A program made the position numbers and the translations under genes. Source: CALSPH01 sp041690035 (GTDB lineage: Bacteria > Bacteroidota > Bacteroidia > NS11-12g > UBA955). From it: 16,810 nucleotides of DNA. A model generated the notes under the pieces. That model did not search any database and was not told the origin of the DNA. It was given only the letters and a program-made list of their open reading frames with translations. The DNA lies in assembly GCA_041690035.1 (NCBI GenBank), contig JBDNFC010000117.1, positions 1 to 16,810 on the forward strand, written 5' to 3'. Positions 1-6,500 of the stretch are shown here, in pieces; the stretch's first letter is position 1, and every line of letters starts with the position of its first letter.

Positions 1-52
1 CAACTTTTCAACTTTTCAACTTTTCAACCTTCTAGCCTTCCTGCTTTCTAAT
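1..52 (-). repeat. Octamer repeat array downstream of sufB
   Basis: After four leading bases, six units run in exact 8-bp phase on the plus strand: TTTTCAAC three times (5-28), then the decayed units CTTCTAGC, CTTCCTGC and TTTCTAAT up to 52. In mRNA sense the unit is GTTGAAAA. It lies directly after the sufB stop codon and is cut by the window edge. Two other arrays with the same unit fill the other long spacers of this operon, so this one is probably the start of the spacer before the next suf gene. Confidence 0.85.
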
Positions 53-56
53 TTTT

Positions 57-1505
57 TTATCCTACTGATCCTTCCAGCGAAACCGCCAATAATTTTTGTG
101 CCTCAACCGCAAACTCCATTGGCAATTGATTTAATACATCTTTGCAATAGCCGTTTACAATTAAGCCAATGGCTTTTTCATTATCGATTCCCCTTTGTTT
201 GCAATAAAATAGCTGGTCTTCACCAATTTTTGAAGTTGTTGCTTCGTGCTCTACAATGGCGGTATTGTTTTTTATTTCAATGTATGGAAATGTATGTGCG
301 CCACATTTATCACTCATCAATAAACTATCGCATTGCGAAAAATTACGTGCGTTTGTTGCACCTTTTGCAATACGCACTAAACCTCTGTAACTGTTGTTGC
401 TAAAGCCTGCCGAAATACCTTTTGATATAATAGTGCTTTTGGTATTTTTTCCGAGATGTATCATTTTAGTTCCTGTATCTGCTTGCTGATAGTTATTTGT
501 AAGCGCGACAGAATAAAATTCACCAACCGAATTATCACCTTTTAAAATTACGGATGGATATTTCCAAGTAATTGCAGAACCTGTTTCTACCTGTGTCCAA
601 GAGATTTTAGAATTGTCTTCTAAACAAATACCTCGTTTAGTAACAAAATTAAAAATGCCGCCTTTACCATCTTTATCTCCTGGATACCAGTTTTGCACCG
701 TGCTGTATTTTATTTCCGCATCTTTATGTGCTACAAGTTCCACAACGGCTGCGTGTAATTGATTTTCATCACGCATCGGTGCCGTGCAGCCCTCAAGGTA
801 ACTCACGTATGAACCTTCATCGGCTATTATTAAGGTACGTTCAAATTGACCTGTGCCAGCCGCTTCTATTCTGAAATATGTTGAAAGTTCCATCGGACAA
901 CGAACGCCTTTTGGAATATAACAAAATGTGCCATCTGTAAAAACAGCAGAGTTCAATGCCGCATAAAAATTATCGGTATATGGTACAACTGTGCTCATGT
1001 ATTTTTTTACCAATTCTGGGTGTTCTTGAATTGCTTCGCCAAACGAACAAAAAATAATTCCTTTTTCAGCCAATGTTTCTTTAAAAGTTGTTTTTACCGA
1101 AACACTATCCACAATAATATCAAGTGCTACTCTATTTTCTACCCCCGAAAGGCGTTCTTGTTCTAAGATTGAAATACCAAGTTTTTCAAATGTTTTTAAC
1201 AATTCAGGATCCACTTCATCTAGACTGTTTAATACTTTTTTTGGTTTTGGAGCTGAATAATAAATGATATCCTGAAAGTCTGGTTTTTGGTAAGAAACAT
1301 GTGCCCAGTTTGGCTCTACCATTGTTAGCCAATAACGAAATGCTTTTAATCGATAAGCTAACATCCATTCGGGTTCGTTTTTCTTTGCAGAAATAAAACG
1401 AATGATGTCTTCATTCAAGCCTTTTGGTGCATTGTCTGCTTCTATATCGGTAACAAAACCGTATTTATATTCTGTACTTATTTTTTTTTCTATAATTTCG
1501 TTCAT
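57..1505 (-). CDS. sufB: Fe-S cluster assembly scaffold protein SufB
   Basis: SufB forms the SufBC2D complex, the cytosolic scaffold on which [4Fe-4S] clusters are built using sulfur from SufS and energy from the SufC ATPase. The 482-aa product is full length for the family. The C-terminal core is clearly SufB: MSDKCGAHTFPYIEI holds C401, the position of the conserved E. coli Cys405, and VEHEATTS holds E419-H420-E421, matching the conserved Glu-His-Glu at the SufB-SufD interface. The right-handed beta-helix region before it, with GCTAPMRDENQLHAAVVEL and NWYPGDKDGKGG, is also typical. The start is ATG with no Shine-Dalgarno site. It is the last suf gene visible; sufC, sufD and sufS are expected past the left edge. 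The 163-bp spacer before it holds a repeat element ending just ahead of the start codon. Confidence 0.97.
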   Translation of the reverse strand: MNEIIEKKISTEYKYGFVTDIEADNAPKGLNEDIIRFISAKKNEPEWMLAYRLKAFRYWLTMVEPNWAHVSYQKPDFQDIIYYSAPKPKKVLNSLDEVDPELLKTFEKLGISILEQERLSGVENRVALDIIVDSVSVKTTFKETLAEKGIIFCSFGEAIQEHPELVKKYMSTVVPYTDNFYAALNSAVFTDGTFCYIPKGVRCPMELSTYFRIEAAGTGQFERTLIIADEGSYVSYLEGCTAPMRDENQLHAAVVELVAHKDAEIKYSTVQNWYPGDKDGKGGIFNFVTKRGICLEDNSKISWTQVETGSAITWKYPSVILKGDNSVGEFYSVALTNNYQQADTGTKMIHLGKNTKSTIISKGISAGFSNNSYRGLVRIAKGATNARNFSQCDSLLMSDKCGAHTFPYIEIKNNTAIVEHEATTSKIGEDQLFYCKQRGIDNEKAIGLIVNGYCKDVLNQLPMEFAVEAQKLLAVSLEGSVG

Positions 1506-1515
1506 TTTATTTATG

Positions 1516-1594
1516 TTTTAATATTGTTGGAATGTTTTAAAGTTAGAATGTTCTAAAGTTGAAATGTTTTGCAAGAAACTTTTCAACTTTTCCA
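1516..1594 (-). repeat. sufB leader repeat (copy A of 60-bp element)
   Basis: Positions 1535-1594 match 2034-2093 in 58 of 60 bases (differences at 1553 and 1562). In mRNA sense the block reads as a linker containing TTTCTTGCAAAACA followed by 16-nt units: CATTTCAACTTTAGAA (1551-1566) and CATTCTAACTTTAAAA (1535-1550). A third, looser unit starting CATTCCAAC follows at 1516-1534. These units are complementary to the octamers transcribed just before them. A 10-bp perfect inverted repeat, aaagttgaaa (1555-1564) and tttcaacttt (1581-1590), surrounds the 16-nt linker. The element ends about 10 nt before the sufB ATG. Confidence 0.85.
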
Positions 1595-1611
1595 TCCTTT
1601 TAAAATTCTAA

Positions 1612-1667
1612 CCTTTCATTTTTCAACTTTTCAACTTTTCAACCTTTTAACCTTTCAACCTTTCAAT
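1612..1667 (-). repeat. Octamer repeat array between ferredoxin and sufB
   Basis: Six units in exact 8-bp phase occupy 1620-1667 on the plus strand: TTTTCAAC three times, CTTTTAAC, CTTTCAAC, CTTTCAAT. A weaker unit, CCTTTCAT, is at 1612-1619 and decayed copies reach toward 1594. In mRNA sense the unit is GTTGAAAR, complementary to the 16-mers that follow before sufB. The array begins right at the end of the ferredoxin gene. Confidence 0.85.
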
Positions 1668-1668
1668 A

Positions 1669-2022
1669 CTAATTAACTAAATGTAAGGATTCTTTTTTTG
1701 CCAATAATTCTTCTGTGCTTTCGCGCCAGTTTTCATCATCCACACAACAATCCACCGGACAAACAGCAGCACATTGTGGCTCATCATGAAAACCAACACA
1801 CTCTGTGCATTTATCAGCTACTATATAATAAACTTCACTAGATAATGGTGCTTCCAATTCGTCTGCATCAGCAGTCAATCCGCTTTTTCCGGTAAACATT
1901 CCTTTTATTAATGTTCCATCAGAAAAACGCCATTCAGCACCTCCTTCGTAGATGGCATTATTAGGGCATTCAGGTTCGCAAGCGCCACAATTAATGCATT
2001 CCTCTGTAATTTTTATTGCCAT
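1669..2022 (-). CDS. 2[4Fe-4S] ferredoxin of the suf operon
   Basis: A 117-aa electron carrier with two [4Fe-4S] sites. The first is CINCGACEPECP with C9, C12, C15 and C19. The second is C72-x2-C75-x8-C84-x3-C88-P; the widened x8 spacing and the sequence CTECVGFHDEPQC are typical of Allochromatium-type (YfhL-like) ferredoxins. About 50 residues separate the two sites, longer than in the classic clostridial form. The reading frame stays open to 2094, but those 24 extra residues are encoded by the 60-bp repeat, so the start chosen is ATG at 2020-2022, giving MAIKITEECINCGAC. Its place between the SufA-type carrier and sufB suggests that it supplies electrons for cluster assembly or is an early client; that role is inference. 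Confidence 0.92.
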   Translation of the reverse strand: MAIKITEECINCGACEPECPNNAIYEGGAEWRFSDGTLIKGMFTGKSGLTADADELEAPLSSEVYYIVADKCTECVGFHDEPQCAAVCPVDCCVDDENWRESTEELLAKKESLHLVN

Positions 2023-2033
2023 TTTTTTAATTA

Positions 2034-2093
2034 TTTTAAAGTTAGAATGTTTTAAAGTTGGAATGTTTTGCAAGAAACTTTTCAACTTTTCCA
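2034..2093 (-). repeat. Ferredoxin leader repeat (copy B of 60-bp element)
   Basis: This is the partner of 1535-1594 (58/60 identity). In mRNA sense it carries the TTTCTTGCAAAACA linker, then CATTCCAACTTTAAAA (2050-2065) and CATTCTAACTTTAAAA (2034-2049), and ends 11 nt before the ferredoxin ATG. The stretch aaagttggaa (2054-2063) is a perfect 10-bp inverse of ttccaacttt at 2121-2130 and again at 2153-2162 in the octamer array, so the transcript could fold into alternative long-range stems just upstream of the start codon. Confidence 0.85.
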
Positions 2094-2183
2094 ACCTTTC
2101 AACCTTCTAACCTTCCAACCTTCCAACTTTCTAATTTTCTAATTTTCCAACCTTCCAACTTTCCAACCTTCTAACCTTAAAAC
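2079..2183 (-). repeat. Octamer repeat array between sufA and ferredoxin
   Basis: This is the longest array: eleven units in exact 8-bp phase over 2096-2183 (CTTTCAAC, CTTCTAAC, CTTCCAAC twice, TTTCTAAT twice, TTTCCAAC, CTTCCAAC, TTTCCAAC, CTTCTAAC, CTTAAAAC). Two further units at 2079-2095 are shifted by one base and overlap copy B of the 60-bp element. Plus-strand consensus is YTTYYAAY, or RTTRRAAR in the mRNA. Unit sequence varies while phase is kept, as in an old array under slow decay or selection for structure. Confidence 0.9.
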
Positions 2184-2189
2184 CTAAAT

Positions 2190-2516
2190 TTAAACGCCAA
2201 ATGATTCTCCACAACCACAAGTTCTACTTGCATTCGGATTGACAAATACAAAGCCTTTTCCGTTTAAGCCTCCCACATAATCAAGCTCTGTACCTATTAA
2301 ATACAAAAAGCTTTTTTTGTCAACGGCAATCTTTATTCCTTTATCTTCAAAAACCTGATCGTTTTCTGTAAGAACATTATCGAACACGAGTTTGTAGGTA
2401 AGACCTGAACAACCACCGCCATCGACACCTACACGAATAAATGTTCCTTCGGGGCTATTTTCGTCTGTTATTAAACTTAACGCATGTTGTTTTGCATTTT
2501 CTGAAACTGTTATCAT
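2190..2516 (-). CDS. sufA: SufA/IscA/ErpA-type Fe-S carrier protein
   Basis: A-type carriers accept clusters from the SufBCD scaffold and hand them to target apoproteins in the cytosol. The 108-aa product has normal length for the family and all three conserved cysteines: C36 in GGGCSGLTY, and C100 and C102 in the C-terminal TCGCGESF. It starts with ATG 21 nt after the stop of the Rrf2 regulator, so the two are surely co-transcribed. Sequence alone does not separate SufA, IscA and ErpA; the symbol follows from the suf context. The 167-bp spacer after it is filled by the octamer array and the 60-bp element. Confidence 0.93.
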   Translation of the reverse strand: MITVSENAKQHALSLITDENSPEGTFIRVGVDGGGCSGLTYKLVFDNVLTENDQVFEDKGIKIAVDKKSFLYLIGTELDYVGGLNGKGFVFVNPNASRTCGCGESFGV

Positions 2517-2537
2517 TTTGTTTTTTATTTTCTTTAA

Positions 2538-3020
2538 TTAATTATTATGCGCTAAGTTAATTGGCATTTTATCAAATAAACTTTGGAAAGTACATGCAGC
2601 TTCCTTTTCATTGTTAGATAAATCTGCCAACGTTATCTTATCGAGAAGTTTATCAATAGTAGATTGCACCATTGACCAAAGTGATCGGATAGAACAATCA
2701 ACAGAACTTGTGCACAGTTTTAGAACTCCCGCATGATTGGCACAAAATTCTTCATCAAACAAACGTCCACCTAAAGCGTTCAAAACATTATTCACCGTAA
2801 TATCGGCAGCAGGTCTTGCAAGCACATATCCTCCAACATGCCCTTTGGTGCTGTTAATCAAGCCCTCCATACGAAGCATTCGGGTTAATTTAGAAACATT
2901 GGGTTGTGACAGTCCTTCTGCATTACTAAGCTGAGGAATACTTAAGCCAGTTTTGTCCTTGCACTTTGCAATCCGCACCAATATTCGTAAACCATACTCG
3001 TCCTGTGCTGTTATTTTCAT
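2538..3020 (-). CDS. Rrf2-family transcriptional regulator (SufR/IscR-like)
   Basis: A 160-aa winged-helix repressor or activator. Residues 1-75 form the DNA-binding domain; LSQPNVSKLTRMLRMEGLI is the helix-turn-helix and KGHVGGYVLAR the wing. C93, C103 and C109 (C-x9-C-x5-C) lie where IscR and other Fe-S-sensing Rrf2 proteins bind a cluster, so it probably senses cluster status and represses its own operon when clusters are sufficient. As first gene of a suf operon it resembles SufR/IscR in position, though it is not the DeoR-like SufR of cyanobacteria. A promoter match and a tandem palindrome that could be its operator lie 69-135 bp upstream. ATG start, no Shine-Dalgarno site. Confidence 0.93.
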   Translation of the reverse strand: MKITAQDEYGLRILVRIAKCKDKTGLSIPQLSNAEGLSQPNVSKLTRMLRMEGLINSTKGHVGGYVLARPAADITVNNVLNALGGRLFDEEFCANHAGVLKLCTSSVDCSIRSLWSMVQSTIDKLLDKITLADLSNNEKEAACTFQSLFDKMPINLAHNN

Positions 3021-3088
3021 GATTTTTGATTTTAAATTTTACCAATAGATTTAATGGGGATTAAAATAAACCTATCAAATCAACAGTG

Positions 3089-3096
3089 CAAATGTA
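3089..3096 (-). promoter_or_regulatory. Bacteroidota -7 element of the suf operon promoter
   Basis: On the minus strand the sequence is TACATTTG, an exact match to TAnnTTTG. Transcription would begin near 3083, giving a leader of about 60 nt before the regulator's ATG. I see no clean TTTG at the -33 position; that position falls near or inside the first palindrome of the tandem repeat (3114-3129), as expected where a bound repressor blocks the polymerase. Confidence 0.55.
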
Positions 3097-3107
3097 AGCA
3101 TTGTTTT

Positions 3108-3155
3108 TTAATTTATACCTAAAAGTATATATTAATTTATACTTAAAAGTATATA
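3108..3155. promoter_or_regulatory. Tandem palindromic operator candidate for the Rrf2 regulator
   Basis: Two 24-bp units lie end to end (3108-3131 and 3132-3155) with one difference (C3119 against T3143). Each contains a 16-bp palindrome: TATACCT-AA-AAGTATA at 3114-3129 (one arm mismatch) and TATACTT-AA-AAGTATA at 3138-3153 (perfect 7-bp arms). Rrf2 dimers bind AT-rich palindromes of this sort, and the pair overlaps or abuts the -33 region of the only promoter match upstream of the regulator. Binding by this regulator is inferred, not shown. Confidence 0.65.
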
Positions 3156-3596
3156 CACATTAGCTAAGATAGCATTGCCCTTGCCATTGGCTGAAATTTG
3201 TTACTAAATGAACAGCCTAAAGGCGATTAAACCTGTATTTTACTTATTTGTTGAACCAAAAAAGGACAAAACTTGAGTTTGCATTCGCATATGCACCTCA
3301 TTTTGCCAGCAGGAGGATTTGAAAAACAAAACAATAAAACTGAGGATTAGAAGAGAAATAAATTTAGAAAGTAATAAAAACAGTGCGCAAAGGCATGCAT
3401 AAATCGCCTAAAAACAGAAAAAACAAACGTACTAACATCAATAAACAATTACCCCTATTTATTGAAACGCAATAAATCCAAAAAATATTTGCGGAGCTGA
3501 GCTTCCCACTAGTTAAGAAGCAAGTAGTTTGGCTCTAGTCGCTCTTTTGTATATGCTTATTTCTAAATAAAAAAGACAGCTCAAAAGACGAGTAAA
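3156..3596. other. Intergenic region without a convincing gene
   Basis: These 441 bp between the suf control region and the end of the macroglobulin gene contain no reading frame with a recognisable product, no tRNA-like fold and no clear intrinsic terminator for the macroglobulin gene. I see only the AT-rich hairpin set at 3438-3477, a separated 8-bp inverted repeat AGGCGATT (about 3222) and AATCGCCT (about 3402), and an isolated minus-strand -7 match, TACGTTTG, at 3424-3431. An untranslated RNA or a long 3' untranslated region is possible but not supported. Confidence 0.5.
3438..3477. repeat. Three-arm set of alternative AT-rich hairpins
   Basis: TCAATAAA (3438-3445) can pair with TTTATTGA (3458-3465). 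The same middle arm, as ATTTATTG (3457-3464), can instead pair with CAATAAAT (3470-3477) across a 5-nt loop. The two hairpins exclude each other. All stems are A/T-rich and no T-run follows on either strand, so this is not a standard terminator, and chance is possible at this base composition. Confidence 0.4.
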
Positions 3597-6500
3597 TTAG
3601 TTTTTAGAAAGTTTTACATTCAATACTATATTTTGGGAGTTGCCCACAAATTCTGGCGCATAAAAACATTGAATGGTTGCCAAACCTGCATTATATTTAC
3701 CTGTTTGTTGCACTTTCAATTTATAATTTATTTGATAATTTCCCTTTGCTAAATTCTCAATAAAAAAGTTACTACTTGCATCAAGCGTAGATTTATAATA
3801 TGCAATATTATTTAGATACTGAAAACCAGAAATTACATCTATTGGCTCTGTGCCGCTGCCTCTTAAAGCTTTAATGTGTACAAATTCCATATTTCTATCA
3901 CAATAAATGGTTAACCTAACATCTATAATATCGCCAACATTGACAGTATCATTGCTGCTTAACAACTGTTTTTTTACCCCTTCAATTGTATAAATCTCTT
4001 TATATAATTTTTTTTCAATTCCTAAGCCGGAGTTATTAGAAGGTATTTTTTCTAAGTTTTCTAAATATTGCCAATAAATAGCTCCATAAGCAAAACCGTT
4101 CCCATTGGCATTGACTTTTATTTCAGCAGATTTTGCAGTAATATTATCTATCGCTAAAACCGCACTTACATAGCCTGATCTCGCCAATCCATCAGCTGTA
4201 TTAATTTTACCTACATCATTTTCTATACTTACTTGCATTGTATTGTCTAGAAGACTACCATGCATTAACAATGCAAAACAAGCATCGGCAGTAGCCGCAT
4301 TAGTTTCCCAATGTTGTGTTTGCTTTTGTCTCAACAGCCAAATTTGTTGTTGAGCGATAAGCTTGCCATCTTGATTATTTGCAACAAAAGCCTCTATAAT
4401 TGCAGCTTGAGTAGAAATGGGGGCATCATACCAATAATAGCCACCAATGTTATTTTTCCAATACATGCCCAAAGTAGGGTTATAAATTGCCCTTTCTTTT
4501 AATGATTTGATGATAGCTACGGTTACATTATTGCTAGAATCTATAGTATATAAAGCCATTGCGGTCTGAGCTTGATTTTTTAACGATTGTGTTTGCCAAT
4601 TAGCAGCTGCTTCTTGCAAAAAATATTTTACAACAGCATGATTTTTATTAAAACCTAAATTTAAAAAATATGCCTTACAATACAAGTATTGAATGGATAT
4701 TGGGCTAATAAAAACATTTTTCTTAGTCTTTTTAATAGCCTCGTTATATTCACTTTCTGCGGCTAAATCTAAAAAAGATATTGCAGCACTGATAACGCTT
4801 TGGTAAGCAGATATGTCAATTCCTAAATAGGTTAATTTGCCAAAGCCAATAATAATAGATTGGGTAATATATACATTTGCATCCATATCTGCATACCATG
4901 CCCAACCACCATTATAAGACTGCATAGATTTTAATAATTCGAAGGTAGATTTTAGCGCTTCTTTATTTTTTGATTCATCAAATAATAAAATTAAGTTTTT
5001 AATGCGTTCCTGTTCTGAGATTGATTCATTTACCCATGGAGTTTCTGATAGTAAAGTTGATTTTACATTTTCGTTAAGTGCTAATTTACTTAACAAAATT
5101 TGACTATCCTTGTCCCCATTTTTGTGCCAATTTTCGACCATCTTTTTAATGCCAGAAGTATTCATTAATATGTGGTTTACAATTGCATTAGCATATAGTT
5201 TATTAAAAACCTGATCTGCGCTTTTTTCGTCATTGTTTTTTAAAAACCCAAGACTTTGAACAGCATACCAAGAAGGATTACTGCACATTTCTGCACTAAA
5301 ATTAACTGTTTTCATGGTGCCACTTTTAGCATTTTTTAAGGCCTTGAATATAAGATTTTGAGTGCCTTTTTCAGTTACAGTAATTGGCAAACTTGTCGTA
5401 ATTAATTTTCTATTACTCAATACGGGTATTTGATGTAATTCGCCATCTTTTACACTTCCATTGTCTGCTATAATTTCTATGTCAATAGGACCTGTAAAAT
5501 CTGGAATTAAAATTTCAAAAACCACCATACTGCTGTTGTTTGCCATTACTAAAATAGATTGCGCTGCATTATTGCCTGCCCAATTTAGTTTTTCTTTGGT
5601 GATTGCATCTGTAATATTTAGATAAACCATGGCCGTGCAATCTAAGGTATCTAGGTTTACAACTTTTGTTGCGATTGCAATTTTGTCACCTTCTCTAAAA
5701 AACCTAGGAATATCAGGTTGAATCATAAAAGATTTAGTTGCTGTGATTTGGGATGTCATTTTTCCGATGTGCAAATCTTTTGTATGGCCTAAAAGTAAAA
5801 ACTTCCAAGTGGTAATGCTTTCAGGTATTGTAAATTCAAGCACCAATTCACCTTTTTTGTTAGTTAATAAATCTGGAAAAAAGAATGCTGTTTCGTTAAA
5901 ATTTTGTCTAATTAATAGCGGATTTATATTCTCAACAATACTTTCAGAGTCTGAAACTAAAAAATCATTTTTAACCTCATTATTGGGTGATTGATTTAAA
6001 CTAGAAATAATATTTGCATTTTTATAACGCATACTATCTGCAGCAAATGAGCGATAATAATTATTATGCCTGTATCTATCTATTAAATGCAATGATGGCA
6101 AATTAATATTATCATCACCGGCAATACTTGTATAATCTTCATAAAAATAGTTGCTAGTACTATTAAATTCTGCCATGTTAGTCCATTGTCCATAATAATT
6201 ATTATAGGGAAAGAAATTAAATTCATTTGCGCTCCATAACTTATCCAAAGCTAAATCATACATGCTTGCTAAATGCTCTGCAATTATTTTATCGCGCTCA
6301 GGCTCAGTGAGAGTGATTATCCATTTTTCTTTTGCACCTGGCAGTGTTTTATCTCTAAAAGTGCTCCACTTATATCCAAATTGTTTGGTAAAATAAGGAA
6401 CAGACAATGCAGTATTTTGATCAAAACTCCTGTAATTTTTCACAGTTTTAGCTGATATTGAAATTCCTCCTTGATCTTTTTCTATAATTGGTATTTTTAT

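Noticed and set aside
98..403. Plus-strand open frame of 101 codons opposite sufB, and similar frames opposite the macroglobulin, flavoprotein and HerA-like genes
   Set aside because: Each lies wholly inside a well-supported gene on the other strand and shows no domain or promoter.
3319..3402. Plus-strand 27-codon frame from TTG-AAA behind an AGGAGG sequence, coding a basic peptide (MKNKTIKLRIRREINLES...)
   Set aside because: The purine-rich motif is only 2 nt from TTG and Bacteroidota rarely use such sites. The peptide faintly recalls lanthipeptide leaders, but it has no core with Cys, and no modification enzyme is nearby.
3218..3409. Inverted AGGCGATT/AATCGCCT pair as ends of a mobile element or integron attC site
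   Set aside because: Only 8 bp match over about 180 bp, with no target duplication, no transposase or integrase, and no attC core sites.
3364..3438. Minus-strand 24-aa hydrophobic frame (MLVRLFFLFLGDLC...)
   Set aside because: The T-rich minus strand gives hydrophobic codons by composition alone; there is no promoter at the right place and no recognisable family.
3484..3536. Imperfect hairpins (GGAGC-tga-GCTTCC and GAGC...GGCTC) downstream of the macroglobulin gene
   Set aside because: Stems are short with several mismatches and the T-run on the minus strand is interrupted, so I do not call a terminator.
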